A DNA stretch of 64,000 bases from Polyangiaceae bacterium (GTDB lineage: Bacteria; Myxococcota_A; Polyangia; Polyangiales; Polyangiaceae): the NCBI GenBank assembly GCA_016715885.1, contig JADJXL010000025.1:1116001-1180000 (forward strand). Direction: 5' to 3'. Shown here one piece after another: positions 1 through 9,373 of this stretch (the first letter of the stretch is position 1; every line of letters starts with the position of its first letter). The notes under the pieces were generated by a model. It made no database searches. It saw nothing but the letters and a program-made list of their open reading frames with translations, and was not told where the DNA came from. The position numbers and the translations under genes are program-made.

Positions 1-400
1 AGAGCCACCCAGATGACCCCGTGCCGCGAAATTGAAAGGAGCGAATTGCTTTCGACACGGCGCTCACGACGAAAAGGACACCAATCACCAGCGTCAACGA
101 TAGAGCACCGATGAGCGGCGTCCAAAGAATGGCGATTCCCGCAAGAACATACAGAATCGAGCTGACGATGAGCCAGCCGATCCCATGACGACGCGGATCC
201 TCGAATCCGTGAAAAAGGCGTAGGACGCCTCCGGCAATGAGGAGCACGCCGATCACGATTGCTGCGACGAACGTCGACGCGATCGGCGCGAGAATGGCGA
301 TGACGCCGAGCACGAGGAGCGTGATGCCGACGAATGTCATGCGCCCTCGAGTCTGCTCATCCGACGTGAACGATGGTTTGAATGGGTTCGGAACGGTCAT
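1..400 (-). CDS. HdeD/DUF308 family membrane protein (C-terminus beyond window)
   Basis: The frame opens at an ATG on the minus strand (base 400) and runs off the left edge without a stop, giving at least 133 residues. After about 20 polar residues the product alternates hydrophobic helices with short loops, for example GITLLVLGVIAILAP and IGVLLIAGGVLRLFHGF, which is the repeated two-helix pattern of DUF308/HdeD proteins. In enterobacteria HdeD is linked to acid resistance at high cell density; in other phyla the role is unknown. Inner-membrane location is inferred from at least four helices. The end of the gene and its downstream neighbour are not visible. Confidence 0.8.
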   Translation of the reverse strand, partial: MTVPNPFKPSFTSDEQTRGRMTFVGITLLVLGVIAILAPIASTFVAAIVIGVLLIAGGVLRLFHGFEDPRRHGIGWLIVSSILYVLAGIAILWTPLIGALSLTLVIGVLFVVSAVSKAIRSFQFRGTGSSGWL

Positions 401-631
401 GAGAACCGGCCGATTGCAAGAAAAATGCCACGACAAACGGCAAACCAGGCTGAACGAGCGATGCAACAATCAGCTACGCGGGCTCGGCAGCGCTTGGCGT
501 TCGTCCCGGAACGATGTCGCCACGTTCATCAGCGTTCTGGTCGTTACGCCTTGACCTTGACAAACCTTACAATGTTTACTATCCTGAATTCAATGGATCC
601 AGGCACGACTCAGCCATGGGATAGCTCGAAG

Positions 632-2128
632 CTACACCGCCATCAGCTTCCCGTAATACTCCGCAATCGCCGCCGCGTGCAGGCGCGAGAAAAACGACGA
701 ATAGCAGATCCATATCGCTAGGCCGTTCATGTCGTCGAATATCGCCGGCAAGTGCGGTGGCGGTTTCACGATTCCATCCGTTACGTGCGCATAAAGCACC
801 GGCACGTCCTCGTGCGCCACTTTGCCCACGAAGAGAAACGGAATCAATGCCGCCCTGTCCTGCTGAATCGCCGCTCGCATGAATGCGTAATTCAGCACGA
901 TACCCTTACAGTAACACGCGTCCTTCGTAAAGGGCGCCCCGCCCTCCAATAGTCCGCCCCGAAAAACCCGACGCGCATTCTGAAAGCATTCGTCTTCCTC
1001 GTACCCCTCCGTCCGATACCATTCGAATACATCCAAAAAGTTCGCCCCGTCCTCGGCTTTGTCCACCGCCAAGATGCGATCGTTGAGCTTCTTCGCTCGT
1101 CTGGGCGACGAACGAAATGTGAAGATCTCCACGAGCGCCGCGAGGCCCTCCTGCACCGCCGTCGTCCGCGGCGGACCTTTGGCAAGCCACCGAGCCACCG
1201 GTTGCGCTTGTCCGTTCAAGCTCGTCGCCACGTGCACCCACCCTTCGTGCGCTTCGAGGATGTCGATGTCCCGCGTCGAGAACGTCGCGCCGCTGCGAAT
1301 CTTGACGTAGTCACTGCCTGCCGCAGCATCCGCCAAGATCGAATCGTCCACCTGCACGCGGATCGCAGCGCTGCCGAAGAACCTGTCGAAACGCGCGTTG
1401 AGCTCGAGCGTCGCCATTTCGGCCGTGATCTCGCGGCGCTCGGGAGGCCCAAGGCGTTCGCCGCCGATCGCGGTGAGCACGTCGTAGAGCACGATGCCCA
1501 TGTCGCGCACGCTGGTTTGTCCGTCCGGAAGTTTGTCCTTCGGGGACCCGTAAAGCGACCGTGAATACTTGTAGAAGTCGCGTTTGCCTCGGCCCTTCAA
1601 CATCTGCACGACATCGCGATATTCGTCGGCCGTTTGTCGCAAGATGCGCCCGAGCCGGTCCTCGGCGCCGAGCTCCCTTTCGCAGTCGCGCAAGATCTCT
1701 TCGAACTCGGCCATCTTCGCGTCGGGATCGAAACCAAGATCCGACGCGTAGGTGACCTTCGGCAAGTCGCGCTGTTTGCCCCGCAAAAACTGCTCTTCGA
1801 CGGACGATTCCCACCGCAGTGCTTGGAGGATCCGCAGCGGCTTTTGCGCATCGAGAACGCGCTGCGACAACCTGGCGAGGATCTCTTTGTAGGACCTCCA
1901 AGGACCCGATCTTGGACCACTCGCTGCGGCGGGTTGATCATCGCGCATGCGCACCGATTCGAGCGGCGCGGTTGCAGGGACTTCGACCGAAGCTTCGGGT
2001 TTCGATGCGCGGCTCGTGGGGATTCGTTCCGCGGCGCGTTCTTCGGTCTCTGCGACGGGCAGTGTTTGCGCCGGCGTCGTGACTTCCCGCGTTTCTTTGG
2101 GCTCGCGGGACTCGCTCTTCGGGGGCAT
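632..2128 (-). CDS. DUF1704 (QEGLA-motif) metallopeptidase-like protein
   Basis: This 498-residue soluble protein has a Pro/Glu-rich, probably disordered first 75 residues and then a DUF1704 domain. It carries HEGWVH at residues 294-299, an HExxxH zinc site, and QEGLA at about 326-330, whose Glu327 is a good third ligand. Bacterial members are annotated as flavohemoglobin expression-modulating QEGLA proteins. The animal relative MATCAP is a tyrosine carboxypeptidase acting on tubulin, so a C-terminal peptidase activity is plausible but inferred. The gene is divergent from the MoxR gene, with 95 bases between start codons. No signal peptide is visible. Confidence 0.85.
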   Translation of the reverse strand: MPPKSESREPKETREVTTPAQTLPVAETEERAAERIPTSRASKPEASVEVPATAPLESVRMRDDQPAAASGPRSGPWRSYKEILARLSQRVLDAQKPLRILQALRWESSVEEQFLRGKQRDLPKVTYASDLGFDPDAKMAEFEEILRDCERELGAEDRLGRILRQTADEYRDVVQMLKGRGKRDFYKYSRSLYGSPKDKLPDGQTSVRDMGIVLYDVLTAIGGERLGPPERREITAEMATLELNARFDRFFGSAAIRVQVDDSILADAAAGSDYVKIRSGATFSTRDIDILEAHEGWVHVATSLNGQAQPVARWLAKGPPRTTAVQEGLAALVEIFTFRSSPRRAKKLNDRILAVDKAEDGANFLDVFEWYRTEGYEEDECFQNARRVFRGGLLEGGAPFTKDACYCKGIVLNYAFMRAAIQQDRAALIPFLFVGKVAHEDVPVLYAHVTDGIVKPPPHLPAIFDDMNGLAIWICYSSFFSRLHAAAIAEYYGKLMAV

Positions 2129-2223
2129 TGGTGTGGACTATCCCATGACGCGCCGGGATGAATCAACGATTGGCACGCGGAGCTTGCTCGAACGCGCATC
2201 CCGCGGTACGCGTCCGGGCTCGC

Positions 2224-3234
2224 ATGACCAACGAAGCCTCCGCGCCCGACGACGTCACCGATGCCGATGTCGAGCTGCTCGAAAAAACACGAAAGTCCGC
2301 AGTTGCCCTCCGAGCGGCCGTAGCGAAGGTCGTCGTGGGCCAAGAAGCCGTCGTCGAAGCGATGCTCGTGACGCTGGTCGCGCGCGGGCATGCGCTGCTC
2401 GTCGGCGTTCCGGGGCTAGCGAAAACGCTGCTCGTCGCGTCGCTCGCGAAGGCGCTCGATCTTTCTTTCGGGCGCGTACAATTCACGCCGGACCTATTGC
2501 CCGCGGACATCACGGGAACGGATGTTCTGCACGAGCAACACGGCAGTCGGACGTTGCGCTTCATGCCGGGGCCCATTTTTCACAACTTGATTTTGGCCGA
2601 CGAGATCAACCGTACGCCGCCGAAAACGCAGGCCGCGCTGCTCGAAGCGATGCAAGAGCGCAAGGTGACGGTCGGCACGGAGACGCACAAGCTGCCCGAG
2701 CCTTTTCAAGTGTTTGCCACGCGAAACCCGATCGAACAGGAAGGAACGTACCCGCTTCCCGAAGCGCAGCTCGATAGGTTCTTGCTCGAAATTCACGTGG
2801 GTTACCCGAGTGAAGACGAAGAGCGCGAAGTCGCAAGACGAACGACGAGCGGCAAGATGCCGGTGATCGAGCCGGTGCTTCACGGGGATGATGTCGTTGC
2901 GATCGGCAAACTCGTGCCGCGGATTCCGGTGACGGACGAAGCGGTGAATTTGGCTGTATCGCTGAGTCGAGCGACGCGACCGTCGGGTGAGAAGGTGGTA
3001 CGCGAGGTGAAGGAGTACGTGCGGTATGGTGCGGGGCCGCGAGGGTCGCAGGCGCTCGTGCTTGCGGCGAAAGCGCGGGCGGCTTTGCGAGGCGAAGCGG
3101 CGGCGGACGTGGAGGATGTGCGTGCGATGCTGGTGCCTGCGCTGCGGCATCGGATCGTGCTGTCGTATCGAGCGGAAGCGGATGGCGTGCGCGACGTGGA
3201 CGTGCTGGAAGCGGTCGCGAAACGCGCGGGTTGA
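2224..3234 (+). CDS. MoxR family AAA+ ATPase
   Basis: The product has 336 residues. It shows Walker A GVPGLAKT at about 61-68, Walker B ILADEINRTPPK followed by QAALLEAMQE, and the sensor segment FATRNPIEQEGTYPLPEAQ that is diagnostic of MoxR ATPases. MoxR proteins are cytoplasmic chaperone-like ATPases that usually work with VWA-domain proteins to load metals or mature complexes. No VWA or DUF58 partner follows; the gene ends at a hairpin and converges on the phosphatase gene. The ATG at 2224 is preferred over an in-frame one at 2158 because the extra 22 residues are low-complexity and unlike the family N-terminus. Confidence 0.93.
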   Translation: MTNEASAPDDVTDADVELLEKTRKSAVALRAAVAKVVVGQEAVVEAMLVTLVARGHALLVGVPGLAKTLLVASLAKALDLSFGRVQFTPDLLPADITGTDVLHEQHGSRTLRFMPGPIFHNLILADEINRTPPKTQAALLEAMQERKVTVGTETHKLPEPFQVFATRNPIEQEGTYPLPEAQLDRFLLEIHVGYPSEDEEREVARRTTSGKMPVIEPVLHGDDVVAIGKLVPRIPVTDEAVNLAVSLSRATRPSGEKVVREVKEYVRYGAGPRGSQALVLAAKARAALRGEAAADVEDVRAMLVPALRHRIVLSYRAEADGVRDVDVLEAVAKRAG

Positions 3235-3312
3235 TATTGGTCTACCGCGCCAGGGGCCTGAGGACCAAATCGGGGGTCTGGGGGGCCGCATCGCGCGCGT
3301 GCGCGTGCGCGA

Positions 3313-3351
3313 GCGCAAAGCACCGGGAGGCGCGCCTCCCGGTCCTTGCGC
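3313..3351. terminator. Strong hairpin between convergent genes
   Basis: A perfect 22-base palindrome at 3322-3343 (left half ACCGGGAGGCG) is extended by flanking GCGCAA and TTGCGC arms, giving a long GC-rich stem. It lies between the MoxR gene and the end of the convergent phosphatase gene. There is no clear T run, so the intrinsic terminator role is inferred from position and stem strength. Confidence 0.6.
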
Positions 3352-3419
3352 GAACAAAGCCTCGCGCAGCGCCCGTCCCAACCCCCGAACGCGGCCTTGT
3401 TCCAAATCTGAGCCGGTTT

Positions 3420-3971
3420 CTAACTCGCTGCTGCGGCTGCTTCTTCAGCAACTTCGAGCGATTTGACGACGGTCATGCTTTTGGGCACGAGCAAAAACTG
3501 AAACGCGATTTGGGCAGGTTTGTCCTCTGAATCCGTCGGAATGTAGCGGATGGCGTATGCGCCACTTTTTTTCAGCCCTGGAACGGGTACGTCGCTTCCG
3601 ATCAAGTGCCTTGCAAACACCGACAAACCAGGTTCGTGACCCACGAGAGCCACGGGTCCTTCGCCTTCGTACGACGTGACGAGCCGCAACAAAGCGTTGG
3701 GATCGGCGCCCGGGAGAAGCTCGGAGCGCGCAACGATCTCGCCCTCGAGCCCCACTTCTCGAGCGATGATATCGGCGGTTTGAACTGCGCGCACGAGGCT
3801 CGACGTCCAGATCTCGACGGGCCTTCGCGACTTGCGCTTGTCGAGCCACTTGCCGACTTTACGCGTGATGCGTCGCCCCTTCGCGGTGAGCCAGCGGCCT
3901 GCATCTCCGAGCCCCGGTGCCGCTTCGACCGCTTCGCCATGTCGAATCAGGATGATCTCCATGGCTGCCAT
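3420..3971 (-). CDS. SixA-type phosphohistidine phosphatase (histidine phosphatase superfamily)
   Basis: This 183-residue cytoplasmic protein starts MAAMEIILIRHGEAVE; the RHGE motif supplies the catalytic His (residue 11). A second histidine in VALVGHEPGLSVFA matches the SixA group, whose members remove phosphate from phosphohistidine proteins or small molecules. It is longer than E. coli SixA (about 160 residues) because of an Ala-rich tail (EEAAAAAS). The gene is monocistronic by position: it converges on the MoxR gene and is divergent from the lipoprotein gene at 4132. The substrate cannot be read from the sequence. Confidence 0.85.
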   Translation of the reverse strand: MAAMEIILIRHGEAVEAAPGLGDAGRWLTAKGRRITRKVGKWLDKRKSRRPVEIWTSSLVRAVQTADIIAREVGLEGEIVARSELLPGADPNALLRLVTSYEGEGPVALVGHEPGLSVFARHLIGSDVPVPGLKKSGAYAIRYIPTDSEDKPAQIAFQFLLVPKSMTVVKSLEVAEEAAAAAS

Positions 3972-4131
3972 CTACCGCGTTACCGTCACGCGTGCACCTC
4001 GGAGCATGCGTACCGATCCCCTCGGACTCCGCTCGGGGCGGCAGGACGAGCGAGCCGCGCAACATGATTTAACCAGCGGCCAAAGCGCGCTATGGTTGGC
4101 GTGCACGTCCTTCGATCCTGGGAGGCAAACG

Positions 4132-4755
4132 ATGGTGAGCACGTCGCAGGCAACGGTGGCGAGGTTTTTCGGGAAAGCCCACGCGGGGTTCGTCTTGACC
4201 GCAGCCTTGGCTGCCGCGGGCTGTGCGAGCAAGCCGTGGATGCAGGCGATGCCAGGCGATCCGGTGGAAGCGGCTACCGTGGTGGAGACGGATGCGCCTA
4301 CGCTTTACATCATCGTGCAGCCGGCGGATCCATCGGCTCCGCCGCCCGAGGTCATCGTGCAGCAGACGCCGCCGACGACGAACGACGGGTGGGTGCCGAC
4401 TGCGCTTCCAGCGGCGAACCCGTTCGAGCGGTTTCGGACGTGGGTAGGTGATTACGACTGCGTGCAAGGCAACACGGGCATGGCGCTGCGCATCATGGAT
4501 GTGCGCGGTCGCGTCGTGCGCGCGATCTTCGACTTCATGCATTCGCCATCGGGCGCGAAGGGGTCGTACATGGTGATGGGCTCGTTCGATCCCGAGACGC
4601 GGCGGGTGCGCTTCGAGCCGAGCTCGTGGATCGTGCAGCCCGACAACTACGTGATGGTGCCGATGGCGGGGGAAATCTCGACGGACGACTCGCTGTTTGC
4701 CGGGAAGATCGATTTCCATGGCTGCGGAGCGTTCAAGCTGAAGCCGACGCGGTAG
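4132..4755 (+). CDS. Putative lipoprotein of unknown function
   Basis: The product has 207 residues. The ATG at 4132 follows a GGAGG ribosome site at 4121-4125. The N-terminus HAGFVLTAALAAAGCASK is a lipoprotein signal with cleavage before Cys. After a Pro-rich linker with PPPEVIVQQTPP comes a compact domain of about 120 residues that I do not recognise (WVGDYDCVQG near its start, FHGCGAFKLKPTR at the end). The paired cysteines suggest a disulfide in the periplasm or at the surface. The gene is only 49 bases upstream of ctaA in the same direction, so co-transcription is possible; a link to heme is not supported by the sequence. Confidence 0.75.
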   Translation: MVSTSQATVARFFGKAHAGFVLTAALAAAGCASKPWMQAMPGDPVEAATVVETDAPTLYIIVQPADPSAPPPEVIVQQTPPTTNDGWVPTALPAANPFERFRTWVGDYDCVQGNTGMALRIMDVRGRVVRAIFDFMHSPSGAKGSYMVMGSFDPETRRVRFEPSSWIVQPDNYVMVPMAGEISTDDSLFAGKIDFHGCGAFKLKPTR

Positions 4756-4804
4756 CCTCACCGAGCCCTTGCCCGCTACCTTTTCAGCCGCTATCTCGTC
4801 CGGC

Positions 4805-5884
4805 ATGCAAGGGATTGTCACGCCGAAACAAGCGGCCGCGCGCCCGTTCATACGCATCTGGCTCTACGCCGTCGCGGGGCTCGTGTTTGCCATGGTCATC
4901 GTCGGCGGTGCAACGCGGCTCACGGATTCCGGTTTGTCGATCACCGAATGGAAGCCCATCCTGGGAGCCATTCCGCCGCTCAATGACGCTGATTGGCACG
5001 ACGCATTTCGCAAGTACCAGACAATTCCCGAATATCATCTCGTCAACAAAGGGATGACGCTCGAATCATTCAAATTCATATATTGGTGGGAGTGGTCGCA
5101 TCGATTTCTTGGTCGATTCATTGGTTTGGCATTTTTCGTTCCTTTCATGTTCTTTTGGGTGACGCGGAGAATCGAACGCGCCGCGGTGCCGCGCCTGCTC
5201 GGGCTCTTCGTATTGGGAGGACTTCAGGGGCTGCTCGGCTGGTACATGGTCAAGAGCGGGCTCGTCGATCGGGTCGACGTGAGTCAATATCGCTTGGCGG
5301 CGCACTTGACGCTCGCCATGGCCATTTACGCGGCAATCGTTTGGACGGCGCTCGGTTTTGGAAAACAACCGCGAAATGTGCTCGGTTCGAGTGCCGGGAA
5401 ATGGGCGCTCGGCATCGTGGGCCTCGTGTTTTTGCAAATTGCAATCGGCGGGTTCGTCGCGGGCCTCAAAGCAGGCCTCAACTACAATACATGGCCGCTC
5501 ATGGCCGATAGCATCGTTCCACCGGGCCTCGGCATGTTATCCCCCTGGTGGACGAATTTGTTCGAAAATGCAATGACCGTGCAGTTCTTGCACCGCATGG
5601 TGGCATACGCATTGTTCGGCGTGGTGCTCGCAAATACCCTGCGATATCGAACGGTGACGGCCAAAGTGCTTTTCGGAACCATGCTGGGTCAAGCTATCCT
5701 TGGGATTTGTACGCTGCTTTGGCAGGTGCCCATTTCGCTCGCTCTGCTGCATCAGGCCGGAGCGCTCGTCGCGCTCGCAGCCGCGATCGTGCATACGCAC
5801 CACGTTGCGTCGTGCACGCCCGTACGTGACGAGCCTGCACGAGCGATTGCGGAGGAACTCGTCGCAGACGCAAAGACGGCGTAA
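4805..5884 (+). CDS. ctaA: Heme A synthase (COX15/CtaA family)
   Basis: This 359-residue polytopic membrane protein matches COX15/CtaA. GGATRLTDSGLSITEWKP occurs near residue 35, and conserved histidines lie in WWEWSHRFLGR, RLAAHLTLAM, VQFLHRMVAY and LLHQAGALVA, the four heme ligands of the duplicated four-helix bundles. It hydroxylates the C8 methyl of heme O to make heme A for aa3-type oxidases. The ATG at 4805 fits the family N-terminus better than the upstream TTG at 4769. No cytochrome oxidase genes are adjacent. A small GCCCC/GGGGC stem lies just after the stop. Confidence 0.95.
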   Translation: MQGIVTPKQAAARPFIRIWLYAVAGLVFAMVIVGGATRLTDSGLSITEWKPILGAIPPLNDADWHDAFRKYQTIPEYHLVNKGMTLESFKFIYWWEWSHRFLGRFIGLAFFVPFMFFWVTRRIERAAVPRLLGLFVLGGLQGLLGWYMVKSGLVDRVDVSQYRLAAHLTLAMAIYAAIVWTALGFGKQPRNVLGSSAGKWALGIVGLVFLQIAIGGFVAGLKAGLNYNTWPLMADSIVPPGLGMLSPWWTNLFENAMTVQFLHRMVAYALFGVVLANTLRYRTVTAKVLFGTMLGQAILGICTLLWQVPISLALLHQAGALVALAAAIVHTHHVASCTPVRDEPARAIAEELVADAKTA

Positions 5885-5960
5885 TGCGGAGCCCCAAGAA
5901 TAGGGGCGAGATCACGACAAACCTTGACACCGGATAGCTCCTGAACGACGATGGCGTATT

Positions 5961-8900
5961 ATGCCTCGTCGCGTTGGACGTCGTACCTTGATTCCGGCCC
6001 TGCTTGTATCGGCGCTGGTGCCTTCGGCTTCGTCCGTGGCGCTCGCAGCACCGATCAACGACACATGCGCGGGCGCGGAAGTCATTCCACCTTCGGGACC
6101 GTTTCCTCACTCGACCACCCTCGTGCCCGACCTCGGGATGGCCACGACCGCGGGCGATCCGATGCCCTCGTGCGTGACGACATTTTCGCGCGGCGTCTGG
6201 TATTCGTTCACACCGGCGGAAACGGCCGAATACCAAATTGCCACGTGCAGTCCCCCCACCGCGACGACCATCGACGATTCGGTGCTCGTCATTTACACGT
6301 CCTCGAATGGCATGTGCAGCGGGACGAAGACCGAGCTCGCCAATGGCTGCAACGATGACACGTGCACCCGCAGGTCGCAGCTCATCGTGACGCTCACGGC
6401 GGGCACGACCTATTACATCGTCGCGTCCAAATGGGGTACGGGTTTGCCGCCGGCCGGTCAAACGGCGATGCAGGTCGAAATCACGAAATCTCCAGCCAAT
6501 GATTCGTGCGTAAATGCTCAGAGTTTGCCGCTCGATACCACCGTCGCCGGATCCCTGACGCTCGCCGCAAACGATTACGAAGTTTCCACGTCGGCGCCCA
6601 ATTGTTATACATTGCCAGCACCTCCGCCGCCCACGGGACAACCCGCCGTACCGAGCGCCGCGCCAGGGCGCGATGTGGCGTATACGTTCACGGCTCCCAC
6701 GGATGGATCCTATTCGTTCAAAGCGCAATCGACGCTTGGCGGCGAAAACCTCGTCCTGCACCTCGCAACGGATTGTCCCACGGATCCCGGCCCGAATACG
6801 CTCGCGAGCTGCCTGGGCGCGTCGGATCGTAATGCGAATGCGGCCGAATATTTCGCCACGGAAGAAGTTTCGTGTGTGCCGCTCTCGGCAGGACAAACGG
6901 TCTACGTGTACGTGGACGAAGCTGTACCCACCACGACGGGCGCTCGATTCATTCTCGAGGCAACAGCGTGCCAGCGCGAAACCGAACCCAATGACGGGAC
7001 GTTCGAGGCTACTTCACTTTCATGTGGCATCACGGGGACCATTTTTCCATTCGACGAAGACTATTATTCTCTCGGCAATCCCCCCGCTGGAACGCGCGTG
7101 TTTGCCATGGCCGACGGCGCTGCGAGCAACAGCACCGACTTCGACATGCGCATCACGACCGAAGACGATACGCTCGAATATGACGACGCGGACAATACGA
7201 CGCCTTGGGGCGGCGGCTCGCCCAACGTCGCAGGTTGTCCCCTCCCCGGCGGCCCCTCGTTCTTGCGAATGACGCAGTTTTCTACGAGCTCGCAAGCCGA
7301 ACCGTATCACTTGTACACGGTGTTGCAGCCGCCAGGTGCTGGGCTCGGCGATTCATCCGCCACGCCCGAAATCGAGCCGAATGATGCCACGGTCGATGCG
7401 AGCTCTGCGGGAAATCTGTTTTTCTCGGGGGAGATTACCACCGGCGGTCCAATGGGCGACATGGATCTATTCAAGTTTTGCGCCGAAGAAGGCGACCTCA
7501 TTTTTTTGAGCATCGACGGCGACCCACGACGCAACGAAACGCCCATCGATCCGGCCCTTTTTCTTCTCGATGATACGGGAAATCAGCTCCTTGCGTGGTC
7601 CGACGGCGGCAATTTTTCGGTCGCTTTTCCGAGCCCCGGGACGCTCACCGGGACGACCCCCAAATCTCCCGGCGAAGCAGCGCTCTTCCGTGCCACGTAC
7701 ACCGGAACCCATTATGCCGGCGTCAATACGCAATTCGAAGGTGAAACGTATGGCGCTGGCGATTATCTTTATTCCATTGCACTCAATTGCCTCCGCGGTG
7801 ACGAGCTTCAAACCGACCTTGGCATTACGCTCTCCGACACGCCCGATCCGATTGGCAGCGAAGAGGCGCTCGACTTGAAGGTCGACGTCGTCAATCAGGG
7901 ACCTCGCACGGCGCTCGATGCCACGTGGACGATGACGATTCCCGCAGACACTTCCTTCGTGAGCATCGTGCCTGCTCCAGAATGGTCCTGCAACGCCGCA
8001 GGCAGCGATATCGTCTGCACGACGAGCTGTTTCCGCGCCGGAGACGCGGCCTCGTTCGCGGTAAAACTCCAAACGAAACCATGCGTCGTCCCTGGCACGT
8101 TGACGCATTCGGCGGTGATTACGACGAAAACGCCCGACATCGATGCATCGAATGACACGGCCGTTGCAACGACCGACGTGCTCGACGGCAGTGCATGCGA
8201 CGACGGAGACGCGTGCACCACGATGGATACGTGCTCGCTTGGCGTGTGCGTCGGCGGCCCGCCTCCCGATTGCAACGATGGCAATGTCTGCACGGACGAT
8301 GCGTGTTTGCCTGCAAGCGGATGCTCGCACGTGAACAACACGGATCCGTGCGACGACGTCGATGCGTGCACGACCGCAGACACGTGTTCGAATGGCGTAT
8401 GCGTTGGCGGCGCGCCGCCCAATTGCAACGATGGCGATGTTTGCACCGATGATGCTTGCGACAGCGCCATCGGATGCGTGACGGCATTCAATACGGCGCC
8501 TTGCGATGATGGCAATGCATGTACGCAAACCGATCAATGCGAGAGCGGCACGTGTATCGGAAGCAGTCCCATCATTTGCGCTCCGCTCAATGATTGCCAA
8601 GACATGGGCATTTGCAATCCTGCGACGGGCACTTGCGCGTATTTCCTGAAGCCCGACGGAACGTCCTGTGACGATGGCAATGCTTGCACGATGAACGACG
8701 CGTGCAAATCCGGTGCGTGTGTCGATTCCACACCGCTGGTTTGTCCGGATCCTCCGGACAAGTGTCACGGAGCCGGAATATGCGATGGTGCGACCGGGGC
8801 GTGCTCGTATCCTCTCGTCGGCGGCGATTTGGACGAGGATGGTTTGGGAGACGCGTGTGATTCCGATATCGATGGCGACGGGCTTTCGAACGATGAAGAA

Positions 8901-9359
8901 ACGGCGTGGGGAACCAATCCCACGTCGAACGACAGCGACGGGGACACCATCGACGATTGCACTGAAATGTGCCCCGAGAATGACGGAAGCTGTTTCGATG
9001 GGTCGGTGTGTACCGTGGACACGCCGGCGAATACCGACGAAGACGATACCATCGATGCGCTCGATTCCGACAGTGACGACGACGGCGAAGCCGACAGCGA
9101 AGAAGCTGGCGATGATGACTTGACGACGCCGCCTATCGATAGCGATGGCGATGGCATTCCTGATTATCGCGAATCGAACGTGACGACGGGCGGATCGGGA
9201 GGCAATGGCGGAGCTGGCGGGAGCGCTGCCGATGATGTCCTTCTCAGCGGCGGATGTGCATGCGCGGTGGGCGCGGCCCCGACAAACTCGACTTTTGCGA
9301 GCGTATTCGCTGGTGCTTTGGGGCTGATTGCTCTGGGATTACGGCGCCGGCGGCGCTAG
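5961..9359 (+). CDS. Large secreted Cys-rich protein with DUF11 domain and MYXO-CTERM-like anchor
   Basis: This 1132-residue protein has a signal peptide (RRTLIPALLVSALVPSASSVALA). Beta-rich segments resembling PPC/bacterial pre-peptidase domains cover about 30-600, including two ETEPND-type starts. A DUF11-like domain lies near 615-720. From about 735 to 960 come Cys-rich repeats of the type CDDGDACTTMDTC. Asp-rich calcium-binding thrombospondin type 3-like repeats (DEDGLGDACDSDIDGDG) follow to about 1065, then a Gly-rich linker. The C-terminus GGCACAVGA plus a hydrophobic helix and RRRRR is a MYXO-CTERM-style sorting signal, so surface anchoring after type II export is inferred. Its role may be adhesion or matrix; no enzyme motif is visible. 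Confidence 0.85.
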   Translation: MPRRVGRRTLIPALLVSALVPSASSVALAAPINDTCAGAEVIPPSGPFPHSTTLVPDLGMATTAGDPMPSCVTTFSRGVWYSFTPAETAEYQIATCSPPTATTIDDSVLVIYTSSNGMCSGTKTELANGCNDDTCTRRSQLIVTLTAGTTYYIVASKWGTGLPPAGQTAMQVEITKSPANDSCVNAQSLPLDTTVAGSLTLAANDYEVSTSAPNCYTLPAPPPPTGQPAVPSAAPGRDVAYTFTAPTDGSYSFKAQSTLGGENLVLHLATDCPTDPGPNTLASCLGASDRNANAAEYFATEEVSCVPLSAGQTVYVYVDEAVPTTTGARFILEATACQRETEPNDGTFEATSLSCGITGTIFPFDEDYYSLGNPPAGTRVFAMADGAASNSTDFDMRITTEDDTLEYDDADNTTPWGGGSPNVAGCPLPGGPSFLRMTQFSTSSQAEPYHLYTVLQPPGAGLGDSSATPEIEPNDATVDASSAGNLFFSGEITTGGPMGDMDLFKFCAEEGDLIFLSIDGDPRRNETPIDPALFLLDDTGNQLLAWSDGGNFSVAFPSPGTLTGTTPKSPGEAALFRATYTGTHYAGVNTQFEGETYGAGDYLYSIALNCLRGDELQTDLGITLSDTPDPIGSEEALDLKVDVVNQGPRTALDATWTMTIPADTSFVSIVPAPEWSCNAAGSDIVCTTSCFRAGDAASFAVKLQTKPCVVPGTLTHSAVITTKTPDIDASNDTAVATTDVLDGSACDDGDACTTMDTCSLGVCVGGPPPDCNDGNVCTDDACLPASGCSHVNNTDPCDDVDACTTADTCSNGVCVGGAPPNCNDGDVCTDDACDSAIGCVTAFNTAPCDDGNACTQTDQCESGTCIGSSPIICAPLNDCQDMGICNPATGTCAYFLKPDGTSCDDGNACTMNDACKSGACVDSTPLVCPDPPDKCHGAGICDGATGACSYPLVGGDLDEDGLGDACDSDIDGDGLSNDEETAWGTNPTSNDSDGDTIDDCTEMCPENDGSCFDGSVCTVDTPANTDEDDTIDALDSDSDDDGEADSEEAGDDDLTTPPIDSDGDGIPDYRESNVTTGGSGGNGGAGGSAADDVLLSGGCACAVGAAPTNSTFASVFAGALGLIALGLRRRRR

Positions 9360-9373
9360 CAAAAGCGCCATTT

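Noticed and set aside
237..721. Two overlapping plus-strand frames near the left edge
   Set aside because: The first is antisense to the DUF308 gene; the second lacks features and crosses into the DUF1704 gene.
5924..5962. TTGACA followed by TATTAT as a promoter for the MYXO-CTERM gene
   Set aside because: The spacing is 27 bases, too long for a sigma-70 promoter, and the -10 overlaps the start codon.
5694..6896. 400-residue minus-strand frame
   Set aside because: Arg-rich, antisense to ctaA and the MYXO-CTERM gene, no family.
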